Of a stretch of 64,000 bases of DNA, positions 1-11,289 are shown piece by piece (the stretch's first letter is position 1; each line of letters opens with the position of its first letter). The notes under the pieces are model-generated. The model did no database searches, had not been told where the DNA came from, and was given only the letters and a program-made list of their open reading frames with translations. A program made the translations under genes and the position numbers. The stretch spans positions 173,501 to 237,500 of the forward strand of contig RPFO01000934.1 in assembly GCA_009746045.1 (NCBI GenBank). The letters run 5' to 3'. The stretch is from Mesostigma viride (Eukaryota > Streptophyta > Mesostigmatophyceae > Mesostigmatales > Mesostigmataceae).

Positions 1-914
1 AAAAAGAGATCTCGGTGGGGAGAAATTGCCCAGCAAAACTGACAACCATGCAAGGCAAAAAACTTGAATAACTTACGGTGGACATCGGCACATAATGAGT
101 AGCCCAGATGTGCCGGGTGTAGAGTAAACGAGGCCGAAAATGTCGTGTAACTCAAAGGCATCTTTAGTAGCCTGTCAAGCGACGGGAACGAGTGGAAACC
201 TGAAGAATGGCAAAAGACATTAAGTCGACTGCCATACATAAAAGATAGAGAATCAGTAGTACACAGCTCCCCTCATGGAGCAGTAAGCAAATGAGCGATG
301 ATTAACAAAGTGTGAGACAGATAGCCGATGCGACTCCTTGCGACTAAACGTGGCATGCATATGCGGGCGCTGATTAGGAACATTGGCTTACTTTGTTTAG
401 CGTAATGCGATTGCAGTAGCTTCGTGAAATGCCGCATGCGCACGATGTCACGAAATTTAAATTTCCTTTAGGAACAAAGACGAACAAATTGATGTAGCTG
501 GCTAAGGACTACGCCATGGTAGGCTAGCTGTATCGGAGAGAGCGCTGTAGATGGCTGGAAAAATGATAACTCAATCATGCTAAACTGCGGCTCCAAAGGC
601 TTGTCCTAGTGCGCCTTTGGCTTTCTTCTTCTTCAGGCGCAATAAGCCCGCGATTCTTTTTTAGTCCAAATATTCTTTCACCACTACTGACCGGCTGGCG
701 ACTGCAAATCGGCATGGCCGGCTAATTATGAGGCAAGCGTTGCAAGGGCAGACGCTTGTGATCGTTGATAAATTCGAAAAATCGTTCTCGCCCGGCGCGG
801 CGGTTCACAACTCCCCACCTGCAAACTCGACTAGCACAGGTACGGGGGCGTTCCTGAAACCAGTCCCGTACACGCAACCGTTCTATCCGGCCCTCGGCAA
901 ATATAGAATCTCTG

Positions 915-1175
915 CTGCACTTCCGCGGCGTGGGACACAACAACAACAACAACAACTTCCGCGGCGTGGGATTCAACTAACTAACTAACTAACTTCCGCG
1001 GCGTGGGAACCAACAACAAGAACAAGAACAAGAACAAGAACAAGAACAACACGCAACCGCTCTGTGCCGTACCTAGAACGGGACGAGTACAAGACCGTAT
1101 CGGCCAGTATAGATTCTCTGCTGCCCATGTGCGGCGTGGGACACAACAACAACAACAACAACAACAAGACCCTAA
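915..1175. repeat. Anchored microsatellites: GCGGCGTGGG followed by different simple repeats
   Basis: The anchor CGCGGCGTGGGA (or close variant) occurs at about 925, 959, 997 and 1131. Each copy is followed at once by a different simple repeat: (CAA)n, (CTAA)n, (AACAAG)n and (CAA)n. Sequence before the first and last anchors is also similar (ATAGATTCTCTGCTGC type), so the block arose by tandem duplication with divergence of the microsatellite part. Confidence 0.7.
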
Positions 1176-1282
1176 CCGGGGACTGTTTCGGTTACGGCCC
1201 CGTACTAGGCTCGGTTCGGTGTACGCGGCGTGTACGTAGCGTGACATTAATTCTAGTGGACGCCAAGTGGACGTAAAAAATG

Positions 1283-1725
1283 GCCTGTAAGGCATACGAC
1301 ACAAAGTATACTTGCCGTAAATGTTACGGCCCGTATACTTTGTGTCGTTTACGGTAGTAAATTTACTGCAGCATACGACACAAAGTATACGGGCCGTAAA
1401 GTTTACGGCCCGTATACTTTTTGTCGTATACTAAAGTAAAATTTACTAAAGTATACGACAAAAAGTATACGGTAGTAATTTTTACGGCCCGTATACTTTT
1501 TTTCGTATACTAAAGTAAACTTTACTAAAGTATACGACAAAAAGTATACGGGCCGTAAAGTTTACTAAAGTATACGACAAAAAGTATACGGGCCGTAAAC
1601 TTTACGGCCCGTATACTTTTTGTCGTATATTGAAGTAAAGTTTACGTAACGTATACGGAGCCCGTATACGTTTACGGGCCGTATACGGGGCCCGTATACG
1701 TGTACGGGCCGTAAGTTTATAGTAT
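1283..1725. repeat. Array of nested palindromes (GTATACGACAAAAAGTATAC units)
   Basis: About 440 bp consists of alternating forward and reverse copies of a roughly 30-bp word containing GTATACGACAAAAAGTATAC and GGGCCGTAAA. It forms at least five perfect or near-perfect hairpin arms, separated by TAAAGTAAATTTACTAAA spacers that are themselves palindromic. No coding potential. It lies inside the putative hAT-like element and may be its subterminal repeat region. Confidence 0.8.
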
Positions 1726-2000
1726 AGTGAATGAACGCGCTTTTAGCTTTAGTGCACTATACACTAGCTAGCTCATCACGCAATTATTTGTTCCTACTAC
1801 AGGTCGGCGCGCCGCAGTCTAGGCAAGCAAATGCACCCACCTCGTAAGCCAAAAATATGCCAAAAATACGCGAAAATACGCAAAAATGCGCAAAAATACG
1901 CGTTGCGTATGAAAGTACCCCATTTTCGTACGCGCCGCTTGCGTATCGCGCATAATACGCTAAATACGGCGTATAATATACGGCGTATGAATCATCACTG

Positions 2001-2440
2001 GGCTTGGCAGCTTCCCCCCTGCGGTCTGCCGTTGCTGGAGGTAGGTCGGCCATAGCTCCTGTCGCCGCTGTAGCTTCGCCAGGGTCATGAGTCGACGTCC
2101 ACCGTGTGTATAGGAAGTCCTCGCGAGCATCTTGTGGCGGTTACTAAATTAACCATCGCCAAGCGCCTCGCCTGAGCCCAAGAACCCCTGCCAATGATGA
2201 TCGCAAATGGAGCCAATTCTCGCCCGGCGCCACATCCTTCTCATTCCTCGAGTGGCAAGGGTTGTGACGCCGCAGGAATGCGTCGAGGTCCTCTGCAGTT
2301 CCTCGAACAGCTACATAGGAACGCGGAAGCTCTTTGCATGTGCCCCAGAAGGGGGGGGCGGCTATCCACTACAGCGACATTTACTGGCTCTACGCTTTTG
2401 ACGAACCACGCCAACGCCTGTTTATCTTGACCAGCCACTA
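2001..2440 (-). pseudogene. LINE ORF1 C-terminal fragment (ATTTA-tail family), decayed
   Basis: On the minus strand, 2001-2080 matches the C-terminal coding part of the ORF1-like element at 32200-32300 (shared words include GGTAGGTCGGCCATAGCTC and CTTCCCCCCTGC). Similarity fades after about 2100 and the frame is broken. It is the flank into which the element ending at 2000 inserted. Confidence 0.5.
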
Positions 2441-2551
2441 CCAGCGCGGCCGCCTATAGGCGACTGATCGACAGAACGCTCCGCACCCCAGCCCCCGCGC
2501 AGCCGGCCAAGTGCATCGGCTTCCTCCCTCTGCAAGGATTATATATACCTC

Positions 2552-2598
2552 CGAGTGATTTCACTCTGCTGTAAGTAATTATATTTTTAATATATACC
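2552..2598. repeat. Dispersed 45-bp repeat, copy 1
   Basis: The stretch from GAGTGATTTCACTCTGCTGT to TATATTTTTAA is repeated almost exactly at 9033-9079. The first ten bases (GAGTGATTTCACTC) are a hairpin. It precedes the ORF1 coiled-coil remnant here. Confidence 0.75.
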
Positions 2599-3405
2599 TC
2601 CGCGCAGTGCTGGAGGAGCACGTGACCTGGCCGCTGGCCGAGCAGTTGACATCGCTGAACACCACGCTCCACACGGTGGAGGCCCGGGTCACCAATGTGG
2701 AAACCAGTGTCGATCGTCCACAAGCTCCAACCTCAGTTCACGGCGCTATATATACACCGCGGCGCAGGCATCTGAGACGCACGCTGCACTTGTCTCTCGC
2801 CTTCAACCAGGTGGATCGAGGGCAAGTGCGGCGTGCTCATGAAGAAGCTTGAAGCCATCACCGCCCACACCGAGGCCGGCTGGCCACACAGGTCCCAAAG
2901 ATAGCGGAGCGCAGACGGCCACCATCGCATCCCAGCCACCCCGGGAGGATGCTGACGATCTCCCGCCGCTCTCCTACGCGTGACCTGCTGCAGTCAGCGA
3001 CCGCCTCAACCACTGACGCCATCGCCACGAAACTCCAGGAGCTGCATGGGGGACCTTCGCCATGCATGCAAAACAACAGGAGGCCACCGACCGCGCTCGC
3101 CGCGAGTGCCGAGTGGTGCTGCGTCGTTTCCCCCAGAAGCCTGAGGTGAGACGTCAACCACCCTTGCCGACGAGCTCAAGAACCAGCTTCTTACCCTCAT
3201 GGGCCTGGTACCGGTGAGGTAGAACTGCGCGGGTGCCACCGCCTTCCCCACTCACCGGACAAGGCATGCAGCTCCCCCTGACCAGTCCTGCTCACCTTCC
3301 CCTCCCCTGAGGACAAGCAGCGGTTCCTCTCGATCTCGTCGCAAGAGGTTGCACGACCTCACCTGGACGCTGGACAACGACCTGCATGACCCCCGCGCTC
3401 AGCAG
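2599..3405 (+). pseudogene. ORF1-only LINE-like element, copy A, 5' part (interrupted)
   Basis: Plus-strand remnants encode a coiled-coil-like segment (LEEHVTWPLAEQLTSLNTTL near 2607-2670). Further on, 3206-3397 matches the ORF1 domain of copies at 27229-27501 (minus) and 32780-33080 (plus). Frames are broken. The reading frame is cut at 3398-3405 by the hAT-like insertion and resumes at 9454. The family encodes only an ORF1-type nucleic-acid-binding domain, with no reverse transcriptase. Original extent upstream of 2599 is unclear. Confidence 0.6.
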
Positions 3406-3632
3406 CAGTGTGAGATCATACGCCGTATAATACGGTATAATACGGTATAATACGTAATACGCTGGCTTTTAGCGTATGATTTTTCATACGTAATACGTTT
3501 TAGCGCATAATGACGTATAATACCGTATAATACCGTATAATGCCGTGTTTTCCGCGTTTTTTTTGCGTTTTGCGCGGCTAGGATGCCAGAACGACAGGGC
3601 AACGATTTGAAGCCACAGATTTCGTATCTCTA

Positions 3633-4294
3633 CTATAAGTACTGACCCGTCTGAACTTTCACAATTCGACGCGATCTTATTTTGACATTGTGGTGCACAG
3701 TGCGCGCACCGTGCGGAGGTGGCCATGGCGACGTGCGTTCCGTTAAAATATGGCTAATCCGGCGGGCAACAGGCGAAAAAATTAAGCCGATGGTTAAAAG
3801 TGATGTTCTATTATGATGTTTCATAGCAAGATCTGCACTATTTGCAAATTCGCTGCCTTTGTTGGTACAGATTTGCACGGGGGTCTCATCCAACGTCAAT
3901 TTGGCCGCGATGAATAATCTAGCATGTGTGCCTGCGACGGTAGAACTCGACATTCGTGGGTTATTTTGATGCAGCAAGAGCCGTTTAGTAACGGACACCA
4001 TGAAAATAACCTAAGCATCTTCGATCTGCGGCCATTTCCTGTCATTTCTAAAATGATTTCGTTCAGGCCTGCGCGATCCGCGGTTAATCCATCCATGGCT
4101 GGCTGGCTTTTCTTGCGCGCCTGGGTAGGAAATAATGCCGGCCGTAGTACGTTGATTTGCCGCATGTCACCGCCCAGTCTGTTTGCGCTCTTAATGAACC
4201 TGGCATGAAACTTTTTGCGCCGTTTCTGGGTTTTTCTTGCTATTTTGTTCTCCACTTGTTGCAGTTGTGCTATCAGATTTTCCGCAGCTTTCAA
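3633..4294 (-). pseudogene. Unidentified coding remnant inside the hAT-like element
   Basis: Two overlapping minus-strand frames (3896-4294 and 3633-4001) read as protein-like: the first has a basic, Gln/Lys-rich start, the second contains LTLDETPVQICTNKGSEFAN. Together they look like one gene broken by a frameshift. Position inside a DNA transposon suggests a decayed transposase, but I see no DDE or RNase-H signature I can name. Confidence 0.3.
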
Positions 4295-4572
4295 TGGTTT
4301 TCCTTACGCTGCGTATGCCATGCTTCCTAAAGCTACCCAGAATTGATCGGGCAGTTATCTGGCTTTGCTACGCTTCCTGTATGGAGGTTTTCACACGGTA
4401 GACATTCTATATTGCGTAGTCAAGGACCCTAGCTGCCTGGGAGCGGCATCACCGTTGCAAGGAGCTGGCGAGCTCATAGACGCCTGTCATGCTCTTCAGC
4501 CTGCTGGAAAACAAGGTTGTTGTATGGAAGGTGAGAATATGTGAGTTACTTATCACATCCCCACCTGTTTAG

Positions 4573-4650
4573 CCTCCGTGGTTCCCCAACGGGGACACGA
4601 GATTAATTAATATTAATTAATTAATTCAGTTAATTAATTAATTAATGCAC
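4573..4650 (+). repeat. Decayed LINE-type 3' tail: hairpin plus (TTAA)n
   Basis: GGTTCCCCAACGGGGACACGAG followed by interrupted TTAATTAA repeats resembles the tail of the ORF1-only family (compare 9970-10018 and 33520-33570). Nothing upstream matches the family, so it is either a very short 5'-truncated copy or an old remnant. Confidence 0.5.
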
Positions 4651-4732
4651 AGTACCACGAGTCACACACCTGTAGTCACATGCAGCTCAGTATATTCACA
4701 TAGCATCGCACCATGCAAACATACTACATTTT

Positions 4733-5472
4733 GATTCAGCCGTGTTCAGCCCGTCTCACGGTGCGAGACTGAACAAGTCTCGCGTGCAGACACGTGTGTA
4801 GTACTCCTACACACAGATCTCGAGTGATTTATCTAGTACCAAATCCGAAAGGCTTGCATCACTCCCCGGACAGGAGAACTTTTGCGGATGACTGTAGGTG
4901 TAAGTTGGCGATGCCATGGTAACCGGAGACGTCCGTCCTATAGTCAGCAAAATTGGTGCGAGAGGTCCCCAGTTCGATTCCGGTCGGATTCATTTGCAGA
5001 TCGCGTTTTCCGCGTTTTCCGCGGCCCGGCACTGAACGCAAAGGTTTTCACCTTTGCGGAGTGTCTGATCAGAATATACGCTTGGCTGATTTCGATAGTA
5101 CCGGCTACGCCCCCTTCTAAAGAAGGATTCAGCCGTGTTCAGCCCGTCTCACGGTGCGAGACTGAACAAGTCTCGCGTGCAGACACGTGTGTAGTACTCC
5201 TACACACAGATCTCGAGTGATTTATCTAGTACCAAATCCGAAAGGCTTGCATCACTCCCCGGACAGGAGAACTTTTGCGGATGACTGTAGGTGTAAGTTG
5301 GCGATGCCATGGTAACCGGAGACGTCCGTCCTATAGTCAGCAAAATTGGTGCGAGAGGTCCCCAGTTCGATTCCGGTCGGATTCATTTGCAGATCGCGTT
5401 TTCCGCGTTTTCCGCGGCCCGGCCGCACTGAACGCAAAGGTTTTCACCTTTGCGGAGTGTCTGATCAGAATA
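4733..5472. repeat. Tandem direct duplication, about 345-bp copies at 393-bp period
   Basis: Copy 1 (4733-5076) and copy 2 (5126-5472) are nearly identical, apart from a 3-bp insertion in copy 2 near 5423. Each starts with hairpins (GTTCAGCCCGTCTCACGG...; GTGTGTAGTACTCCTACACAC) and contains a tRNA-like B box (AGTTCGATTCC). ATACTACAT flanks the pair at about 4720 and 5470. The two-copy layout with a 50-bp spacer could be a tiny LTR-like or SINE-dimer structure. Confidence 0.7.
4905..4990 (+). repeat. SINE-like segment with tRNA-type B box (copies also near 5300 and 16630)
   Basis: GAGAGGTCCCCAGTTCGATTCC matches the RNA polymerase III B-box consensus GGTTCGANTCC. A divergent relative lies at 16630-16702 (AAGAGGTCCTGTGTTCGAATCC), with upstream similarity over about 70 bp. 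No acceptor stem or anticodon arm can be folded, so this is a tRNA-derived repeat and not a tRNA gene. Confidence 0.4.
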
Positions 5473-8400
5473 CTACATGCATTAATTGTATACTACTGTA
5501 GTATTCACAACGGTCTGAAAGTGCCAAAAAACACCCATCTTACTCCTCCTAGCTGCACTAATATTCGGATGATGGTCAAACTTGGTGGCTGGCTTCTCCA
5601 TGGTACCCAGATTTACTGTGCCAAGTCACACCTTGGTTGGCCACTTGGTGCTCACAGAATGGTGACGTCCAAAAGCATAAAAAACGCCAAAATTGCCAGT
5701 TTTATTCATAATTAATTCCACAAACAACACAATTAATGTCGTTTTGACCTGGAAATGGGCAGACACATTAAATATAACATATGCAGCTCAAGTACCAAGT
5801 TGCAACCGAAATAGAGATGGGATGGCCAGAAATTATGCTGTCAACCGTCACAAATACGGTCATTTGGAGCATTTTATGGATCATTAAATGCACCCAACAG
5901 TGCAAATGAGCTCAGATTAACCTGGAAGTAAGCAAACACTTCACTTGCAACATCTGCAGGCTGGCTGCAAAGTTGCACCTTGATTGAACACCAACTAGTT
6001 ACATGATTCTGCTGTCACGCGTCACTCTCGCGCAAAATTTGGATATATAATGCACCACAGGTAGCGCAAATGAGTTCAGACAGAGCTGAAATTTTTAATG
6101 CAATTTAAATAGAGCATGCTGAACATGATTGCCAAGTATTACCTCAGTCACACCACAGATGACGATGTGTCACAGTGACACGTGACAGCAGCCAACATCA
6201 TATAGTATATATTTCCTTACAAGTTCATACCCCATAACAGTACGAGCTGAGGTAAGGTTGAACTCCAACTTGGTTATCTCCACCCATACATGTGGCATGC
6301 ACTTCATCATGGAAATACATGAACAGTTGTCTCTTTGATACATCAATAGTATTAACTACCAACATTCCAATGGTGGGGCGTGTTGAGAGAGAGCAACTAG
6401 TTGGCAAGTCAAATAGTGGTTCGAAGCAAACATGGCTGCACACTACATTTGCTTGCAGTTGCTATCTAACATCTCTAGCACATTAACTAGCCAGCTAGCT
6501 CGCATGCCAAACAATCTTCTAAAGGTGCATGGGCATTTTTTTATGTGTTGTTCATCGTGCACCCTGGACTACCAATCCTAGTGAAGCATGGGCTATGCAC
6601 GGCAGATGGAGGATGTGGCCATGGGCATGCCATGAGCTGATGCCAGCGAAGGTGCTGGCAGCAGGCAGGTCAGGCAGCAGTAGTGGGATCTAGTGATGCA
6701 GAAGAGAGTGGCACATGTGGTAGAAAGTAATGCAGATGGCAGTAGTATGGCCAGTGGCACGAGGCAGCGATCATGAAGGCTATCGTTATGCAGATAGACG
6801 TTATGGTCTAGCCTTGAGGTTATGTTGCTACTGCTGCATGATGGAAGGGAAATTTATGTGGCAGGTGGCACGGTACAGCCAACAGTGGTGTAGTGTGCAA
6901 ACCAACTCATTGGGGTGGGCTTGTGGTGAAAGCTCTCCATTCAGATTTCCGTGGCAACACACCAGGTCATGATATTCTGTGGTGCTGGCAAGTGGTAGTG
7001 ACAGATTGATCATGCCAGTGATTGATAGCAATGGTGAGCAGTAGGGTGCCTTCTTTGATACTACTGGCATTATCTGTTGTGCCAGGTGCCAGCTATGTCA
7101 GCTGCCGATGCTGCTAAATGTGGCCCCAGTTTCTGGTGCTACGATAGAAGAGATGAAGAGGGCCGGCAGGAACTTGTGGCTGCAATCACGATCAAGGCTG
7201 CGATGGGCGAAGTCAATATGGCAGATTGTGGCAGCAATGGTGCAGGGCCTGGCGTTATCGTTAATGGCAGATTCCATACTGAGTTGTAGGGACACTGCCA
7301 GCAGTTACACCAACAGGCGAGACTCATGGTGGTGGACGTTGCTCCTGGTGGGAGTCTATAATATCTGTCACATGGGTATGCGCACACGATGCACCTGGTG
7401 GTCCTCCATGCTAACGACAGGAATGTTGGTATTGCTATGCAATCGTGGCACTGCTAACAACGGCGTAACAGTGGTAGGTGTGTTGGGGTGGTGGGGAGTG
7501 ATGTGGCAGTGGTGTGGCAGCAAGCACTTTGGTAATCGTTATTGTGATGTTGTTGTGAGCCCGTAGAAGGTGTCCTGGTGAGATTCATGCCTCTGTTGTG
7601 CCCGCAACAATATTCATCATCATAGGCAGCAACCATATCAAAGACAAATCAGCCCCCTTCCATGTATAGTACTTAATTCTCAGCCTGCTTCAACATATCT
7701 GAATGTAACAAGGGCAATGAATCCTGGGTTTCCCAAGGCAGCAACAGCATCTGCGCACTTCACATACCTGGGCTCCCCCCTGGTTTCTTCGTGCCTCCCA
7801 GCCCCAGATCAGAACACGCCGCCCATCATTGATAAACATGGTGCATTATAATCTGGCCAAGGAAAGAGGTTGAAATACTTACCAACAGTCCGCTAAAGTG
7901 GAGCCCCAGCAGCGTGTTGTATGGCCTGTTAAAGCTGGATAAGCTCCAGGGTTGCACATCAACACACCTATATGTGCTGACTGTTGAATACAGGACATGT
8001 ACCTTCTGTTTGTTGCCTTCAGGCTCAGCTTCCTACGCCATGAATTACACTTGGAAGAATGAACAGGCGCACATCACGCTGTTTGGGGAGGCTGGCCATG
8101 GCTTACGTCTCCCTCTCGAGCAGCGATGCTTGACGAGGCGTCCGGCGTAACATGAACGAGGCGCTTTCACGAGCCTCGGGGAAAGAGACAGGCAGAAAAT
8201 CTGGAAGGGGAACGGGGCTGGCTTCACCCTACCTTGGATCCGGATGCCGAAAAAGCAGGTTCCACTGTACAGCGTCGACTCAACCAGCGCAATGCGTATT
8301 CATGCTTCATTTCGCAACGATCGCAGGCGATATTCAGTGATGAGCGCAGGTCTACACTACAGAGCCAGCAAAAAATCAGGCTGGGCTTCGCTCTAGAAGT

Positions 8401-9032
8401 TGTTGAAGCGCCCTGCGCAAATGGGATGACAAAAATGAAAGAAACGAGGGAGTGGCATATTTTTACGTGCGTTGCCATGATCAGCCCCGCACGCACCCTC
8501 CTGGCAGTTCCAACTGCTGCGGCAACGAGGCATTTACAATGGCAGTCGTTTTAACAAAAAGTTTTTCGGTAAAAATTTTTGAATTAGTCATAGAATCGGG
8601 CGAGCGGCTTACCTCGAACTACACTGTCGCCGTTTTCGATAAGTTTCCGGTGTGACTTTTGGGGGGTCCACTGCAAAATGCAGCGGACCTGACCCGACCT
8701 CGCGAAAATGCCCGCCCTTTTTCTGTTTTCCTGAAAAAATGGACCGATTTCTTTAGGATAAAAAAATATCTACGTGAAGTAGATGAGTTATGAAGGCTCA
8801 AAATGAATTCGCTGTCCGTAATGTGATCTCAGGACGGTCGCTAGGATTTTCACGGCCGCCATGGGTGCTGCGTGACTTTTTGCCTCGTCGTCACCTTCCC
8901 GCCCACCAGATTTTCGGGATCTCGCGCCAATTTGGTGACGGAGTAAGATGGTCGTTTTTGGCGGGGCTCGGACCGTTGTGTTTGCGTGCATGCACAGCCA
9001 CATATATATATTAAGGGCGTTTGCTTTGGTTT
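5473..9032. other. Anonymous interior of the hAT-like element
   Basis: About 3.5 kb without a convincing gene. 5500-6500 is AT-rich anonymous sequence. 6600-7600 is rich in TGGCAGTGG-type words, and 7860-8960 is moderately GC-rich. Short frames here lack domain-like composition or support from splice sites. Confidence 0.5.
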
Positions 9033-9105
9033 GAGTGATTTCACTCTGCTGTAAGTAATTATATTTTTAACATATATATATTAAAATATATAATTACTTG
9101 CATCA
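9033..9105. repeat. Dispersed 45-bp repeat, copy 2, with adjoining inverted arm
   Basis: Matches 2552-2598. Here the sequence after it (TTAAAATATATAATTACTTG at about 9080) is an imperfect reverse complement of TAAGTAATTATATTTTTAA, giving a short AT-rich palindrome. Confidence 0.65.
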
Positions 9106-9453
9106 AAGTGAAGGCACCCAAGTAAACATAACCAATATAAAGCCACATATATACACATACACACAATTATGCATGCGCACGTTTACATTCTCAGTATTAC
9201 ATGCAATACATCGATCGTGTCCACAATATCCACCGTATAGAGTATAGCCGAGGGTAGGGCAACCTTGGATTATGTCCAAAACAGTGTTAAAAACATGTGG
9301 ATTGATGGTGGGTGTCTTAAAATGTGTAAAATCAGAGTATTCTGAGTGTGTCCGTACGAAAACGTATAATACCGTATTATACCGTATTATACCGTATTAT
9401 ACATTATACTCCACCGTGACCGTATAACGCGTATAACGTACGATCTCACTCTG

Positions 9454-10018
9454 CTCAGCAGCCGCCAGCAGCAGCAGCAGCGACGCGACCTGTGGCCTGA
9501 CTACCTCCGCCACAAAGAACCCCCAGAAGCTCATTAAGGTGTACTGGAGGGGTGGGGACCTGATGATCAACCACAAGATGTTGTGGTCGCCCCCTGCGGG
9601 CTAGAAATATTATAGCCCTAGCTTGAATCATTGGTAGTCACTGGGCCGCCATGGCAGCCATGCCTAGAATGTTTGCCTAGCCGAGCTACCATACCTAGTC
9701 ACGTGCCCCGCTAACGCACGGTACACAACCAGCCATAGTCTTAGCTTAGCCTTTGTACAGCCTTGCTACGTCCTGGCTATGATCAGATTACTTGCCCACG
9801 CTCCTTGTCATGATATGCTCACATGGGTCTTATTGCACCCACAGAACTTGCCGGATCGTCTATCGTGTCCGATGGCTGCTGTGGCATGCCTCTGGCATGA
9901 AGGAGAAAGGGGGTCTCTCCCCTAAGTTTCTTCCTGTTGTGCACACACAGGGACTAAAAGCACTACGGTGCTCCGTGACTCCCCAACGGGAGCACGAGTT
10001 TAATTAATTAATTAATTG
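9454..10018 (+). mobile_element. ORF1-only LINE-like element, copy A, 3' part with TTAA tail
   Basis: This resumes the ORF1 frame cut at 3405: a Gln-rich start, then RRDLWPDYLRHK, then a frameshifted end at about 9600. A roughly 400-bp 3' untranslated region follows that is colinear with 33080-33570 (plus) and 26817-27240 (minus). It ends with the double hairpin AAGCAC..GTGCT and GTGCTCC..GGGAGCAC and (TTAA)n at 9995-10018. No reverse transcriptase is present between ORF1 and the tail. Confidence 0.7.
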
Positions 10019-10129
10019 TGGCGTTTACGAAACAACAGCTTATCGACCCCCAAGTAGTCAAAGGTGACTGAACACGGGAGCCAGGCCACTGGCAGCCTTG
10101 CCCCGCACGCGGGGAAGGCAGACCGCCGA

Positions 10130-11183
10130 CATGCATCCGCAACTCACCAGTGAGTTCCGGCATGGGGGTAAGAATGTCGCGCTATGGTAAGAGACTCGGA
10201 GTCCTCACCTGCCGGCTGGTCGAAGTGCTTGACGATGACGTTAAAATAATGGCTGCGCTTGGTGATGTCGGCCTACTCGCGGAGGTCGAGCCTTTGTTGC
10301 TTAAGCTGTGCCGCGATGGTGGAGGCGCGGTAGAGGTGGTGTGGTGCTTCAGCATGTCCGCCCAGGTCTGGGTGGGAGGAGCATTGTCGGCTGGGCCAGC
10401 CGCCTGGTGCTGGCTGGGCGGCAATGTCCTTCACCGCCTGGGCGGTGAGCCGCCTGCGGTGTTTTGCAGGCACTCGATGGCGATGGCCTTGTCGTGGAGG
10501 CGCTTGTCGATTTCGAGGAGCTGGGCGGTTCAATGGCGGCAGTGGATGCGGGGGTGGCGGTGGATGTGTGGATGCGAGGATCGAGGGTGGAGGTGGAGGT
10601 GGAGGTGGCGGTGGTGGAAAGGTGAGGGAGCTCAGTACTTAGCCAGTGTGCTGCCCATTGCTGCTACATCTTCAGCGAGGGGAGTCACGTGCTGCTCGAG
10701 GGCCTCCTGAAGGAGGGAGCAGAAGGGGGATGCGGAAATGGAAGGAGCCCAGATCTCGCCATCAGAGCGCGTAAGGAGGGAGCAGAGAATGATGTGCTGG
10801 AGTTGGGGCCGGGGGGGTGCCACTCCGTCACCAAGGTGCGGGGGCACCAGGTGCCGTCCGCCGGGTTGGATGAGGCGGTTGATGCTGTGGAGATGGAGGC
10901 ACAGCTCATAAAGCGAGGCGTAGTCCCCGTAGAAGATGCAGTGCAGGGCAGTGCTCGGGGACATGTTGGTCCAGTCGTGTTCGTCGACACTGAAGGGTTG
11001 GGGCCGAAAGCGCGTCAGAAATCTCGTCGAAAGCGGGGCAGAAATCTCATCAGAAATGCGAGGCATAACCTTATACAGAGACTCTAGTGAACGGTGTGTG
11101 GAAAGCCCTACTTTCAAAGCCTGTCGAAGCATCCATATGCACACCTGCTGGAGAAAAATCTCCTCACTAGCAGATCCAGGCAT
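10130..11183 (-). pseudogene. LINE ORF1-like coding remnant (N-terminal and middle region)
   Basis: A 183-codon frame (10632-11183) is followed by a frameshifted stretch (10182-10533). The latter is homologous to the ORF1 middle region at 32500-32700 (shared words such as CACCTGCCGGCTGGTCGAAG). The end of the first frame (LLQEALEQHVTPLAEDVA) resembles the coiled-coil at 2607-2670 in copy A. This fits an ORF1 protein with a coiled coil followed by an RRM-like domain. It abuts the tail of copy A at its left side and lacks its own 3' end. Confidence 0.55.
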
Positions 11184-11289
11184 AATGTCATCAGTGGGGG
11201 TTGCGGGTGAACCCGGGGTATGCCCTTAAAAACCCTCAGGCTCCTGGAGAGGCCTTTGTATTCTCTCAAACCAGCGCCTCTGTATGAGT

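Larger units (their letters stand above)
1..2000. mobile_element. Probable right part of a second hAT-like DNA element
   Basis: The sequence ending at 2000 reads, on the minus strand, CAGTGATGATTCATACG, followed by short ATACGCC-type repeats. This closely resembles the ends of the element at 3406-9453, which begin CAGTGTGAGATCATACG and CAGAGTGAGATCGTACG. Directly beyond 2000 the flank is LINE ORF1 sequence, as expected at an insertion border. The left end is not found and may lie outside the window. No transposase frame is visible. Apart from the two repeat blocks listed separately, 1-700 and 1731-1850 show nothing I recognise. Assignment rests on end similarity only. Confidence 0.4.
3406..9453. 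mobile_element. hAT-like DNA transposon, 6,048 bp, 8-bp target duplication
   Basis: The two ends are terminal inverted repeats beginning CAGTGTGAGATCATACG (left) and CAGAGTGAGATCGTACG (right, reverse complement). Both continue into GGTATAATAC decamer repeats (3418-3550 and 9355-9440). CTCAGCAG is present immediately outside both ends (3398-3405 and 9454-9461). An 8-bp duplication and CAG(T/A)G termini are hallmarks of the hAT superfamily (established knowledge). The host ORF1 sequence is contiguous across the empty site. No intact transposase is seen; a possible remnant lies at 3633-4294. The interior also carries a 393-bp-period duplication and long anonymous stretches, so the element may have captured or received other DNA. 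Confidence 0.7.

Noticed and set aside
4920-4990. tRNA gene
   Set aside because: There is a B box and a D-arm-like word, but no pairing acceptor stem and no room for an anticodon arm. It is a repeat with relatives at 5300 and 16630.
7077-7636. Overlapping frames of 60-150 codons in both directions
   Set aside because: No domain, biased TGGCAG-type repeats, no splice support; interior of the DNA element.
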